In this document: piece after piece, positions 44,986 to 53,932 of the stretch | Layout: the number at the start of each line of letters is the position of its first letter | Position numbering within the stretch: the stretch's first letter is position 1 | Assembly (NCBI RefSeq): GCF_017908595.1 | Contig: NZ_JAGKTL010000001.1 | Span: 310,001 to 374,000, forward strand | Origin: Rhodothermus bifroesti | GTDB lineage: Bacteria > Bacteroidota > Rhodothermia > Rhodothermales > Rhodothermaceae | Direction: 5' to 3' | Length of the DNA stretch: 64,000 bases | Notes under the pieces: model-generated | What the model was told of the DNA's origin: nothing | What the model saw: the letters and a program-made list of their open reading frames with translations, nothing else | Databases searched by the model: none | Translations under genes and position numbers: made by a program

Positions 44986-46023
44986 TCAGGGCGTGCGGCT
45001 GTTCCCTACAAGTCGCCAGCTGTAGGCCACCACACGCGGATCAGGGTCGTTGAGGACCACCACCAATAGGCAAGCAGTTGGCTTACAGCGCACGGCCAAG
45101 TCATGCGGGTAAAACTGGCGCTTCAACGGTTGTGCTGCTGGGGCCAACCGGTAGCGCAGCCAACCCTCGGTGTCGTATACATCGACCTGCACCCATCCGG
45201 GCCGCAAGTTGAGCACAAACAGTAGTGAATCGACAGGCACGGCAGCGCTGCTCAGCAGCGGCGCCTGGTATGCTTCACCAACGAGAAATGCCCTGCTGCG
45301 GGCAAGCATTGGGGAGTCGAACCCCACGAGTGCCAGCGTATCCATGCGCCCGTCTGGGTACCATCGGTCGACGACGGGGCGAAAGCCCGACAGACTCAGC
45401 AACGTATCGTCCCAAAGCCGTAACAGCCCGGCATAACGCCACACAGGCCCAGAGAGCCGTTGTTGCCGCAGCGTTTGCCCTAAGGCATCAAGCTGCAGGA
45501 GCCATCCCGTTTCCCCCTCACGGAGGGCTTTCACAAAGTAGCCCGTCTTGCTGGCTGCCGCATAAAGCAACGCCTTCGCAGGGAGTTGATCCGGCAGTGG
45601 GATACGACGGACGACTTGGTGGCCCACTAAACCCACAAGTTGACGCGCTTCGGGCGCCAACACAACCAAGGTATCCCCACGCCAGCCTGCCAAATAAGGG
45701 TAACGCAGCCCGGCCACGTGTAGCGTGTCCACCAGTCTCCCCATGGTATCCAACACGGCCACAAAATGCCGGGCAACATCGCTCACATACACCTTGCCTT
45801 CTGGCCCAAACTGTACTGTGCGTGGGCGTTCTAAGGGAAGCGCAGCGGTCGCCGCCACTTCCCAACGTAGGTGCAAGGTGTCTTGCGGAACCGTAGCGGC
45901 AATCTGCCGCGAAAGGGAATCCGACGGTAGCAGCGCCGTGGGCTCTTCGCGACGGCACGACGAGGGAAGACATCCCGAGAGCACCGCTATGCTCAAAAGC
46001 CACCAGGTGCTGCGCCTCATCAC
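44986..46023 (-). CDS. hypothetical lipoprotein, probable beta-propeller
   Basis: A 345-residue lipoprotein with lipobox VLSGC (Cys18). Repeating strands such as RTVQFGPEGKVYVSDVARHFVAVLD and WVQVDVYDTEGWLRYRL resemble NHL/6-bladed-propeller blades (DUF4934-like), common in Bacteroidota lipoproteins of unknown role. Its start overlaps the stop of the HtrA gene by 4 bases, so the two are coupled. No catalytic motif is visible. Confidence 0.7.
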   Translation of the reverse strand: MMRRSTWWLLSIAVLSGCLPSSCRREEPTALLPSDSLSRQIAATVPQDTLHLRWEVAATAALPLERPRTVQFGPEGKVYVSDVARHFVAVLDTMGRLVDTLHVAGLRYPYLAGWRGDTLVVLAPEARQLVGLVGHQVVRRIPLPDQLPAKALLYAAASKTGYFVKALREGETGWLLQLDALGQTLRQQRLSGPVWRYAGLLRLWDDTLLSLSGFRPVVDRWYPDGRMDTLALVGFDSPMLARSRAFLVGEAYQAPLLSSAAVPVDSLLFVLNLRPGWVQVDVYDTEGWLRYRLAPAAQPLKRQFYPHDLAVRCKPTACLLVVVLNDPDPRVVAYSWRLVGNSRTP

Positions 46024-47186
46024 GGTGCTTGCCGGCCAATCCGCATTTCCAGTTCTAGCCGTCGCCCTTCTCGAAGGATGCTGAGACGAACCCGATCGCC
46101 CGGACGGAAGTCGAGCAGCCGCGCCCGCAGTTCTTCACTGTTTGCCACGGCGGTACCCCCAAAGGCAATGATGACGTCGTAAGGCCGCAGCCCGGCTTCA
46201 TCGGCAGGCGAACCGGGGTCGACATCGGTAACAAATACCCCTCGCGCCTCGGGCACCCCTAAAGCCTGCGCAATGCGCGGCGTAACGTCTCGTACGTACA
46301 GGCCAGTGTAATAAGAACGATCGACGTATCCTTTGGCTTTTAATTCTTCTACAATGCGGCGGACCTTTTCTGCCGGAATGGCAAAACCAATCCCCACCGA
46401 CCCTCCCGTTTCTGTATAAATGGCCGTATTCATGCCAATCACTTCACCAATCGCATTGACCAGCGGCCCCCCTGAATTCCCCTGGTTGATGGCAGCATCG
46501 GTCTGGATCATGTCGCGATACACCCGACCGCTTTGGCCAGCTGGCAGGTTACGCCCAACAGCACTGACAACGCCTACAGTTACCGTTGGAGGGGCGGCTT
46601 CAAACAAGCCATAAGGATTCCCCAAAGCCACAACCCACTCCCCCACGATAGGTGGACTATCGCTAAACTTCAGATAGGGCAGAGGCCGATCCGGCCGCAC
46701 TTTTAGAAGGGCAATATCGGTTGCCGGATCTGTTCCCACCAGCTCGGCATCCATGGCATGACCATCGGGAAAGGACACTGTAATCTTGGTCGCATTGCCC
46801 ACCACGTGGTCGTTGGTGACAATATAGCCATCAGGAGAAATGACAAATCCAGACCCGATCGCGTGAATCTGACGCTCAATAACGCGCGAACGCGGCCCTC
46901 CGAAAAAGAATTCCCAAATCGGATCATTAAAAAAGTCGGCAAAGGGGTCACGATAACGGATACGCTGCACCTCAAGCACGTTGATGCTCACCACTGCTGG
47001 CGACACCTCGCGAACAGCCCGCGTAATGGCTGTCTCACGAGAACGGGAAAGCTGCACTTGTGTAGTATCTACAAGGCCCTGGGATGCTCCAGGCTCTTCC
47101 GAACGCGCGTTCTGTGAACACCCCATTCCTGCCCATGGCAGGAAAAGCAGGCCCAATAACAGTGCGTAACGCATCATGTTTGACAT
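46020..47186 (-). CDS. degP: HtrA/DegP-type serine protease lipoprotein
   Basis: A 388-residue envelope protease. A lipobox AGMGC (Cys23) replaces the usual signal peptide. The catalytic triad is His127 (VTNDHVV), Asp157 (ATDIALL) and Ser238 (QGNSGGPL). One PDZ domain follows (about 290-385, with GVFVTDVDPGSPADEAGL). HtrA proteins degrade misfolded envelope proteins. A loop FFNDPIWEFFFGGPRS resembles the DegP LA loop. The start MSNMMRYALL (47186) fits a signal sequence; the frame stays open to 47267. Confidence 0.9.
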   Translation of the reverse strand: MSNMMRYALLLGLLFLPWAGMGCSQNARSEEPGASQGLVDTTQVQLSRSRETAITRAVREVSPAVVSINVLEVQRIRYRDPFADFFNDPIWEFFFGGPRSRVIERQIHAIGSGFVISPDGYIVTNDHVVGNATKITVSFPDGHAMDAELVGTDPATDIALLKVRPDRPLPYLKFSDSPPIVGEWVVALGNPYGLFEAAPPTVTVGVVSAVGRNLPAGQSGRVYRDMIQTDAAINQGNSGGPLVNAIGEVIGMNTAIYTETGGSVGIGFAIPAEKVRRIVEELKAKGYVDRSYYTGLYVRDVTPRIAQALGVPEARGVFVTDVDPGSPADEAGLRPYDVIIAFGGTAVANSEELRARLLDFRPGDRVRLSILREGRRLELEMRIGRQAP

Positions 47187-47284
47187 GCTTTGTAAACCCA
47201 GGCCGTTAATACGAGCCGTACCCGTCATGAGTTCTTTAGGAAAAGATGTACCTTGAAAGAGATACATCTAACCAATTTGATGCG

Positions 47285-47890
47285 ATGCCCCCTTTGCGCC
47301 ACGTGCTATTTTGGAAGCCTTATGGCGTACTGAGCCAGTTCACAGATCCTCAAGGGCGTCCCACGCTTAAAACGTACATTGACGTCCCAGACGTCTATCC
47401 GGTTGGACGTCTGGACCAAGACAGCGAAGGACTGCTTTTGCTCACCCGCGATGGGCAGCTTAAGCATCGCCTGCTTCATCCGCGCTACGGGCATTGGCGT
47501 ACCTACTGGGTCCAAGTCGAGCGCATCCCTGAAGAAGAGGCACTACGGCAATTGGCACAAGGCGTTGTCATTGCCGGGGGCTACCGAACACGTCCAGCCC
47601 GCGTGCGGCGCATCGACCCCCCACCGCTTCCACCACGTCCCGTACCTATCCGCTACCGAAAAACGGTTCCCACCTGCTGGCTAGAGATCTCCTTACGGGA
47701 GGGAAAAAACCGCCAAGTGCGACGCATGACAGCGGCTATTGGACACCCTACGCTGCGCCTAGTGCGTGTAGCCTTTGGCCCCTTAAGCTTAGAAGGTCTC
47801 TCTCCAGGTCAATGGCGGCCCCTCACCCCTGAGGAAGAAGCCGCACTGTACCGCCTCTGCCACCTAAACAAACCTTCCCACTTACCTTGA
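47285..47890 (+). CDS. rluE: 23S rRNA pseudouridine synthase RluE-type
   Basis: A 201-residue pseudouridine synthase of the RsuA family without an S4 domain, as in RluE. The catalytic Asp is in [16 protein letters not shown]; other motifs are [30 protein letters not shown] and [25 protein letters not shown]. RluE modifies U2457 of E. coli 23S rRNA; the site here is inferred. Divergent from degP, with 98 bases between starts. Confidence 0.88.
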   Translation: MPPLRHVLFWKPYGVLSQFTDPQGRPTLKTYIDVPDVYPVGRLDQDSEGLLLLTRDGQLKHRLLHPRYGHWRTYWVQVERIPEEEALRQLAQGVVIAGGYRTRPARVRRIDPPPLPPRPVPIRYRKTVPTCWLEISLREGKNRQVRRMTAAIGHPTLRLVRVAFGPLSLEGLSPGQWRPLTPEEEAALYRLCHLNKPSHLP

Positions 47891-47926
47891 GGGGATCTCG
47901 CCAGACCACTGGACGACCCCCCCAAG

Positions 47927-49204
47927 TCATGTACCTGCAGCATAATCGGTCACGTAAGCCCGCTGCTCCTCCGAGAGCGTGTCGATCCGAATGCCTAAGG
48001 TCTCCAGCTTGATGCGTGCAATTTCTTGGTCCAGCTCTTCAGGCAGGTCAATCACTTGAGGTGGCAGCTTTTCGCCTGATTTGTGTTTTTCAACCAGGGT
48101 CAAATGGGCCATAAACTGATTGGCGAAGCTCATGTCCATCACTTCAGGCGGGTGTCCTTCGGCAGCCGCCAGGTTGACGAGGCGTCCCTCGGCCAATACG
48201 TAGATGCGGCGGCCATTTTCGAGCAAGTATTCTTTGTTGTTGGGTCGCACTTCGCGGGTGCGAACGGTCAGCGCGGCCAGTTCCTTCAGGTTAAGCTCCA
48301 CATCGTAGTGGCCGGTGTTGCACACGATCGCCCCATCTTTCATTTTGCGAAAATGCTGGCCACGAATTACATCCTTCATGCCCGTAGCGGTGATGAAAAT
48401 ATCGCCGATTTCGGCAGCTTCGTCCATGGGCATGACTTGAAAGCCATCAAGTACAGCCTTGAGCGCAGCGGTCGGTTTTACTTCGGTGACAATCACCTGC
48501 GCCCCCATTCCCCGGGCCCGCATAGCTACGCCGCGCCCGCAATGGCCGTAGCCGGCTACCACCACGCGCTTGCCCGCCAGGAGCACACTGGTAGCCCGCA
48601 AGATGCCATCGATCGTAGACTGGCCAGTGCCGTAGACATTGTCAAAATCCCACTTTGTTTCCGCATCATTGACAGCGAAGACCGGATAGCGGAGCTTTCC
48701 ATCAGCAGCCATGGCCCGCAGGCGTTTGACGCCTGTGGTGGTTTCTTCCGATCCCCCAAGGATGTGCTCGGCCAGCTCAGGTCGGCGATGATGCACCGTA
48801 AAGATGAGGTCGGCACCATCGTCCAGTGTCAGGTGCGGTGGTTTTTGGAGCGTCTGCTCGATACTCCAGTAGAACTCTTCGACGCTCTGTCCATGCCAAG
48901 CGTAGATTTCTATGCCAGCATCGGCTAGTGCGGCTGCAATGTCGTCCTGTGTCGAAAGCGGATTACAGCCGCTCCAGGCTACCTCGGCGCCACAGGCTTT
49001 AAAGGTCTCGATCAGCACCGCCGTTTCTTTAGTTACGTGCAAGCAGCCAGCAATCCGGTAGCCTTTGAACGGTTGCAAGGCTTGATAGCGCTCGCGCAGG
49101 TGCATCAGCACTGGCATGCGGCTTTCGGCCCACGCAATGCGCCTGCGGCCAGCTTCGGCCAGACGCAGATCCCGTACCTTATAGGCGCCTTCCTTGTAGT
49201 CCAT
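47927..49204 (-). CDS. ahcY: adenosylhomocysteinase
   Basis: A 425-residue NAD-dependent enzyme that hydrolyses S-adenosylhomocysteine to adenosine and homocysteine. The substrate domain shows CLHVTKETAVLIETFKACGAEV, the NAD domain VVAGYGHCGRGVAMRARGMGA, and NTGHYDVELN and NNKEYLLENGRRIYVLAEGRLVNLAAAEGHP contain further active-site residues. It lacks the roughly 40-residue insertion of some bacterial and plant enzymes. With metK it maintains the methylation cycle, although the M36-type protease gene lies between. Confidence 0.95.
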   Translation of the reverse strand: MDYKEGAYKVRDLRLAEAGRRRIAWAESRMPVLMHLRERYQALQPFKGYRIAGCLHVTKETAVLIETFKACGAEVAWSGCNPLSTQDDIAAALADAGIEIYAWHGQSVEEFYWSIEQTLQKPPHLTLDDGADLIFTVHHRRPELAEHILGGSEETTTGVKRLRAMAADGKLRYPVFAVNDAETKWDFDNVYGTGQSTIDGILRATSVLLAGKRVVVAGYGHCGRGVAMRARGMGAQVIVTEVKPTAALKAVLDGFQVMPMDEAAEIGDIFITATGMKDVIRGQHFRKMKDGAIVCNTGHYDVELNLKELAALTVRTREVRPNNKEYLLENGRRIYVLAEGRLVNLAAAEGHPPEVMDMSFANQFMAHLTLVEKHKSGEKLPPQVIDLPEELDQEIARIKLETLGIRIDTLSEEQRAYVTDYAAGT

Positions 49205-49287
49205 GGTCTAGAATCTATTTGCTGGAATCGTAGGCTGTTCCTACGCCTTAGCCCTAAAGGTAGCTCACGGTTCAGCAAAACTTCACC

Positions 49288-52071
49288 TCAAGGTCGGTAC
49301 ACCACCGATACGGTCTGCTGCGCGTCTTCGGTGAGCAGCCGAACCCAATAGACGCCCGCAGCAAGTCCGGTAGGCTGGAACGTTACGGCGTAGGTGCCTT
49401 CAGGCTGCAGCGCATCGACCAGTCGCACGAGCTCTCGCCCCAGCAGATTATAAACGACCAGCTGCACCTGCTGCGTACGCGATAAGGTATAGGCAAGCGT
49501 TAGCGTCGTTCGGAAAGGATTGGGGAATGGGGGCCACAATCGGGTCTGGCGCTGCAGCTCCAGCTCAGGATCTAGCGAGGCCTGCTCTAAGCGCAGCGCT
49601 TCTAGTGTCCAAAAAGCCTCTGGGACTTCACTAGAGCAACGAAATGAAGCCCTCAGCCAGAGCGTAAGACCAGCATAGCTTGAAAGATCAAAGGTGTGCC
49701 AGAGGCCTTCTGGGGGACTCGCCTCGCCAAAGGGTTGCTCAGCAGAGGATGCGCCTTCGGGCAGCAAAACCTGCCAGCTATAGCCGCCATCGGTCGATCC
49801 TTCCAAAAGGCCATTACACGCATGGCCAAAATGAAACGCATGGTGCAAATGTAGGCGCAGCCGTTGGGCATTGCGGGCCAGTTCAAGCGGCAATAAGACA
49901 AGCGTAGCCGGTGTTGTCTGCGGGCGTTGAATGCGCCACTGCGTACCCGATTGGGCCCAACCGGCATTGGCCTGCGCTACACGTAGCGCATCAGTTTCGG
50001 CCACGTGTCCAATAGCCACGGCAAAGGTTTGATCGGGCGCTTGCAGAGGCTGGCGCAGCTGCCAGCCTGTTGCCGTCTCGGCCTCGAGATAGTAAAAAAT
50101 CTGTCCCGGCATCCCATCCCAAGGGATCTGCCCTTCAAAAAGCGAGTCACTAAGGGGTTGGAAGAAAGCAGACGGGACGAACTGACCGTTTTGCAGATAA
50201 AAAGCCTGCACCCGTACAATCGAGTCCCTACGGGCTGTAGCGTAGGTGCGCACAATGAGCGCAGTGGGCGTGACCGTCACGTCACGCGTGGGATCGTGGC
50301 GAACCACCACCGGAAACGATGCAGGATCAACGAGCCCCCGTGCCCCTAGTCGCTCAACGAGCAGGCTCACATGCGCCCCCCCATAGTAATCCATATCGGC
50401 CTGCAAAAGGGCCTGGGCTGCATCTCGAAACGTAGCTGGTGGGCTTAAGTACAGGGCGGCAGCCACTGCCAAACGGTCTGTAATGGCCTTTCCGAGAACA
50501 TCCTGAATTTCCATGAGCACCTTAGCCCAAAGCAAACCGTCCCGATAGGGATTGCAGGGACTTTGCGGCGTGTCTTCGCGATCGCAGTTTGTGTCTTGCG
50601 GATAGCTTCCTTCGAAGGCTATGCGTCGTCCTTCCCAGATCGTTCCGTCGCCACTATCCCAGCGAAAGAGGAGATCCCAATCTGTGCGTCGCACGGCCCC
50701 AGTTTCGGCCAGCCATCGGGCATACGTAGCTGCCCAGTAGTCGGCCCACCCCTCATGCAGCGCTTTGCCTTCGTTCGTATTGAGCAACCCTGGCGCCATG
50801 TCCTCCAGCAGGGCATGCCAGTACTCATGCCAAATGACCGCAGCATCTTCGGCGTCATCTACGCCACCCGTGCCAAAAGCGATGGCTTTGGCGGAGGGGT
50901 AGTACATCGAATTATCTGTGGTCAGGCCGCGTGGATTGACCGGCAAAGGGGCGGCCTGGACGGGCGTGCCAATGGCAAGCTGCTGCAGGTAACGTTGGCT
51001 AAAGTCAATATGGTAATACGCCATAACCGCTTCAAAGCGCGGATCGCCACGGGTATAGTGGAAAGCATCAGGGACAGGCTCTGCAGGAGGGGTGTAGGCG
51101 GCATCGGCCACATTGGGTAGGTTACCCGTAATGCGCACATACGGACCTTCCAGCCGGTAGAGCCCATCTTGGCCTTGGGTGATTTCAAGCAGTGAAACGG
51201 CGCGGCGCTCGGCATTCAACTCAGGCGTGTCGGCGTCACTGTTGTCGGCATAGGCTCCACCATAAGGCATGCCGGCTGTAGCCAATGGATCGGGGTCGAA
51301 CACATGCCCTTCACCTGTAACCAGGCCCACAGGTAAAGGAAAAGCAGGGCTTGGCGACACCACAGACTTGGGAGGCTGCACATGGGTGGCTTGGTTCCAA
51401 ACGGCTACTAGCCCACCGCTATGGGCATCGACAAAAACAGCCCATTCTTCGGGCTGGTCTTGAGGCCAGAGTACGAAATGCCAAACCAGGCGTGGGGGCA
51501 GCTCAGGCCAAACCATAAGCATAGGATCACTCGCAGGGGCTTCAGGCTGCTTGAGCTCGTGGCGTGCGCTGGCCAGTGCTGCCGAAGCCGAAAGCCGAGG
51601 TAAGGAATCCAAGCGATGGGCCCAAGCTTCCAGGCGAGGGTCGTAACCGTTCAGCACCAGCGTAGGCCGACCTTCCCGGTTGAGATTGAGCTGCACATAT
51701 CGTCCCCAGATGGGCACGCCGTTTAAGGTTTGCTGAAAGCGCACGTGCGCCGCCTGAGGCGTAGCGCGTAACCATTGCAGCTGGAGCGTGCGGTCCGGCG
51801 CACGCCATCCAAAACGCACGGCTTCTTGACGCAGGAACGCGCGTGCAGTGGCTTCCACACTGCCTTGCCAAGCTACCGGCGAGGGGAGGCGGTACGTGGC
51901 CTGCTGCTGTCCTGTGAGCGGGTGCACGCGGCCCTGAGGTACCGGTCGGGTCGGCGAGGCAAGCAGCGTATCGGGGAGCGTCTGCACGCGGCGCGGCTGC
52001 GCATAGGCTGCCAGGCTTACCGCGAGCATCAGCAGTCCTAAGCTCAGCCTCTTTCCAATGCGCCTGGTCAT
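49288..52071 (-). CDS. secreted M36-like metalloprotease with T9SS sorting domain
   Basis: A 927-residue secreted protein with a signal peptide (about 1-25), an FTP/PepSY-type propeptide (about 55-230, with LNGVPIWGRYVQLNLNREG), and a gluzincin domain with the zinc site H415-E416-Y-W-H419 and E440 in HEGWADYWA, as in fungalysins. Further C-terminal regions include a jelly-roll-like segment (about 700-830) and a T9SS sorting domain (PFPNPFRTTLTLAYT and VYNLLGRELVRLV). It is probably exported by type IX secretion and activated by propeptide removal. It stands 83 bases upstream of ahcY and behind the metK terminator. Confidence 0.85.
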   Translation of the reverse strand: MTRRIGKRLSLGLLMLAVSLAAYAQPRRVQTLPDTLLASPTRPVPQGRVHPLTGQQQATYRLPSPVAWQGSVEATARAFLRQEAVRFGWRAPDRTLQLQWLRATPQAAHVRFQQTLNGVPIWGRYVQLNLNREGRPTLVLNGYDPRLEAWAHRLDSLPRLSASAALASARHELKQPEAPASDPMLMVWPELPPRLVWHFVLWPQDQPEEWAVFVDAHSGGLVAVWNQATHVQPPKSVVSPSPAFPLPVGLVTGEGHVFDPDPLATAGMPYGGAYADNSDADTPELNAERRAVSLLEITQGQDGLYRLEGPYVRITGNLPNVADAAYTPPAEPVPDAFHYTRGDPRFEAVMAYYHIDFSQRYLQQLAIGTPVQAAPLPVNPRGLTTDNSMYYPSAKAIAFGTGGVDDAEDAAVIWHEYWHALLEDMAPGLLNTNEGKALHEGWADYWAATYARWLAETGAVRRTDWDLLFRWDSGDGTIWEGRRIAFEGSYPQDTNCDREDTPQSPCNPYRDGLLWAKVLMEIQDVLGKAITDRLAVAAALYLSPPATFRDAAQALLQADMDYYGGAHVSLLVERLGARGLVDPASFPVVVRHDPTRDVTVTPTALIVRTYATARRDSIVRVQAFYLQNGQFVPSAFFQPLSDSLFEGQIPWDGMPGQIFYYLEAETATGWQLRQPLQAPDQTFAVAIGHVAETDALRVAQANAGWAQSGTQWRIQRPQTTPATLVLLPLELARNAQRLRLHLHHAFHFGHACNGLLEGSTDGGYSWQVLLPEGASSAEQPFGEASPPEGLWHTFDLSSYAGLTLWLRASFRCSSEVPEAFWTLEALRLEQASLDPELELQRQTRLWPPFPNPFRTTLTLAYTLSRTQQVQLVVYNLLGRELVRLVDALQPEGTYAVTFQPTGLAAGVYWVRLLTEDAQQTVSVVYRP

Positions 52072-52108
52072 AGCATGACCAGTGAATGGTGGGACCTTAG
52101 CTAAAGTA

Positions 52109-52138
52109 CAAAAAAAGCCGTCTAAGGCTTAGACGGCT
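52109..52138 (-). terminator. rho-independent terminator of metK
   Basis: On the minus strand AGCCGTCTAAG (52138-52128) pairs perfectly with CTTAGACGGCT (52126-52116), followed by TTTTTTT to 52109. It lies 21 bases past the metK stop and ahead of the protease gene, so these are separate transcripts. Confidence 0.9.
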
Positions 52139-52159
52139 CTAGAGCAAGCGCACTGCGCT

Positions 52160-53326
52160 TTAGGCAAAGCGGGCAACAGCCTGGCGTAGTTCTTCGACGC
52201 GATCGAGCGCCTCCCAGGGGAATTCCTCGCGGCCAAAGTGGCCATACGCTGCAGTGGCGCGATAACGCGGGCGCAATAGATCCAGATTCCGGATGATCGA
52301 AGCAGGGCGAAGATCGAAGACCTCTTTTACTACCTCTACCAGCACAGCATCGGGCACAACACCAGTACCAAAGGTATTTACGTCGATCGAAACCGGATCC
52401 GCTAACCCAATCGCATAGGCAATCTGCACTTCCACTTCATCGGCCAAGCCTGCGCCCACAATGTTCTTGGCCACATGACGGGCAGCGTATGCACCAGAAC
52501 GATCCACCTTGGAAGGATCCTTACCGCTAAAGGCGCCGCCCCCATGCGCCCCTTTACCCCCATAGGTGTCGACAATGATCTTACGACCGGTCAGGCCTGT
52601 ATCCCCATGAGGCCCACCAATAACAAACCGCCCCGTGGGGTTTACATGCAAAATAAGCCGCTCGTCGACCAGCTCCGGCGGTAGCACCCGTGGGAGCAAA
52701 ATTTCTCGGATGTCTTCTTTAATGCGTTCTTGTGCAACTTCTTCACTGTGCTGCGTCGAAACCACCACTGTGTGGATGCGCCGGGGTGTGCGGCGGTCGT
52801 CTTCGTACTCCACAGTCACTTGACTTTTGGCATCCGGACGTAGGTAAGGCATCAGGTGCGGCTCATGTTTGCGAATGTGGGCCAACTCCCGCACCAGTTT
52901 ATGCGCCAAAATGATGGGCAACGGCATCAGCTCTGGCGTCTCGCGGCAAGCGTAGCCAAACATCATGCCCTGATCCCCTGCTCCCTGTTCACCACTTGGC
53001 GCCCCATCAACCCCACGGCGGATATCTGGACTTTGCTCATGAATGCTTGAAAGCACACCACAGCTATCGGCATCAAAGCGCAGGCGGGGATCTGTATAGC
53101 CAATATCCCGGATGACCTCACGCACGACCTGTTGCACATCGACATGCGCTCGCGTGTAGACTTCACCCGAAAGAACTACCAGTCCGGTAGTGACCAGCGT
53201 CTCGACCGCCACCCGGCTGTTGGGATCCTGCGCCAACATAGCGTCCAGGATCGCATCCGAAATCTGATCGGCAATCTTGTCCGGGTGTCCTTCGGAGACC
53301 GATTCAGAAGTAAACAAGTAGGCCAT
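52160..53326 (-). CDS. metK: S-adenosylmethionine synthetase
   Basis: A 388-residue enzyme making SAM from methionine and ATP. Motifs include [32 protein letters not shown] and [19 protein letters not shown] 53326 matches homologues and has AAGGA upstream. The frame remains open 33 codons further to ATG 53425, which has a better GGAGG site 7 bases ahead; a longer protein is therefore possible. I looked for SAM-sensing leader RNAs in 53327-53588 and recognised none. Confidence 0.95.
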   Translation of the reverse strand: MAYLFTSESVSEGHPDKIADQISDAILDAMLAQDPNSRVAVETLVTTGLVVLSGEVYTRAHVDVQQVVREVIRDIGYTDPRLRFDADSCGVLSSIHEQSPDIRRGVDGAPSGEQGAGDQGMMFGYACRETPELMPLPIILAHKLVRELAHIRKHEPHLMPYLRPDAKSQVTVEYEDDRRTPRRIHTVVVSTQHSEEVAQERIKEDIREILLPRVLPPELVDERLILHVNPTGRFVIGGPHGDTGLTGRKIIVDTYGGKGAHGGGAFSGKDPSKVDRSGAYAARHVAKNIVGAGLADEVEVQIAYAIGLADPVSIDVNTFGTGVVPDAVLVEVVKEVFDLRPASIIRNLDLLRPRYRATAAYGHFGREEFPWEALDRVEELRQAVARFA

Positions 53327-53588
53327 TCGTCCTTTGGTCTTTTGCGTTGCGCTAAGGGGTGAAAGCGAGCCGTTAACGCCCTGGCTGCTGCAGGGTTCAA
53401 CGCTTTTTGTGCTGAAGGCTTCCATGGAACTCCCTCCAGCCTTGCACGTTGGCCGCTGCCGTCTACAGCGCCACGTTGCCCTAAACGTTTTGGTGTTGTA
53501 TTTTGAGGCGATTTGCGTTAGCCATCCCCTGCCAACGGGCTCTGGCTCGTTTTGGATGTAGCTTTACTAACCAAGGAGGCATCGCACT

Positions 53589-53831
53589 ATGGCAAACGAT
53601 ATCGAAGCGAAAGTGAAAGCCATCATTGTCGAAAAGCTGGGCGTCGACGAAGCGGACATTACGCCAGAAGCTTCATTTACGAACGACTTAGGGGCCGACT
53701 CGCTCGACACCGTTGAACTGATCATGGAGTTTGAAAAAGAGTTTGATATTACCATCCCCGACGAAGAAGCAGAGAAAATTGTGACCGTGGGTGACGCCAT
53801 CAAGTACCTCAAAGAAAAGATTGGTGCCTAA
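53589..53831 (+). CDS. acpP: acyl carrier protein
   Basis: An 80-residue acyl carrier protein. The phosphopantetheine attachment Ser38 is in [11 protein letters not shown]. The protein is acidic and ends in [10 protein letters not shown] strong AAGGAGG ribosome site lies 9 bases ahead. It is followed by a terminator and then fabF, so the usual acpP-fabF pairing is kept but with an attenuating signal between. Divergent from metK. Confidence 0.96.
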   Translation: MANDIEAKVKAIIVEKLGVDEADITPEASFTNDLGADSLDTVELIMEFEKEFDITIPDEEAEKIVTVGDAIKYLKEKIGA

Positions 53832-53847
53832 AACAAACTTACCTTGG

Positions 53848-53884
53848 GCCCGGCTGATTGCTGAAGTACATGCCGGGCTTTTTT
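53848..53884 (+). terminator. rho-independent terminator between acpP and fabF
   Basis: GCCCGGC (53848-53854) pairs with GCCGGGC (53872-53878) around a 17-base loop, followed by TTTTTT. It should end many acpP transcripts, allowing acpP to be made in excess of fabF, which lacks an obvious separate promoter. Confidence 0.75.
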
Positions 53885-53923
53885 GTGTTTTTTGATTTGT
53901 GTTTTTTGATTTGTGTTTTTTGA
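53884..53923 (+). repeat. 14-bp tandem repeat, about 2.9 copies
   Basis: The unit TGTGTTTTTTGATT occurs at 53884-53897 and 53898-53911, with a nearly complete third copy at 53912-53923, directly between the terminator T-run and the fabF start at 53933. T-rich tandem repeats can change copy number by slippage, and these may affect readthrough, a promoter, or the fabF leader. Confidence 0.7.
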
Positions 53924-53932
53924 GAAACGTCT

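Noticed and set aside
45225-45896. 223-codon plus-strand open frame
   Set aside because: It is antisense to the lipoprotein at 44986-46023, has no recognisable domain and a composition typical of shadow frames in G+C-rich DNA.
49205-49287. SAH riboswitch ahead of ahcY
   Set aside because: The 83-base gap shows no match to the conserved SAH riboswitch core that I can recognise.
50563-51120. 185-codon plus-strand open frame
   Set aside because: It is antisense to the M36-like protease gene, without ribosome site or domain.
53327-53588. SAM riboswitch ahead of metK
   Set aside because: I compared the leader with SAM-I, SAM-II and SAM-IV type cores from memory and found no matching conserved segments. 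A covariance-model search would settle it.
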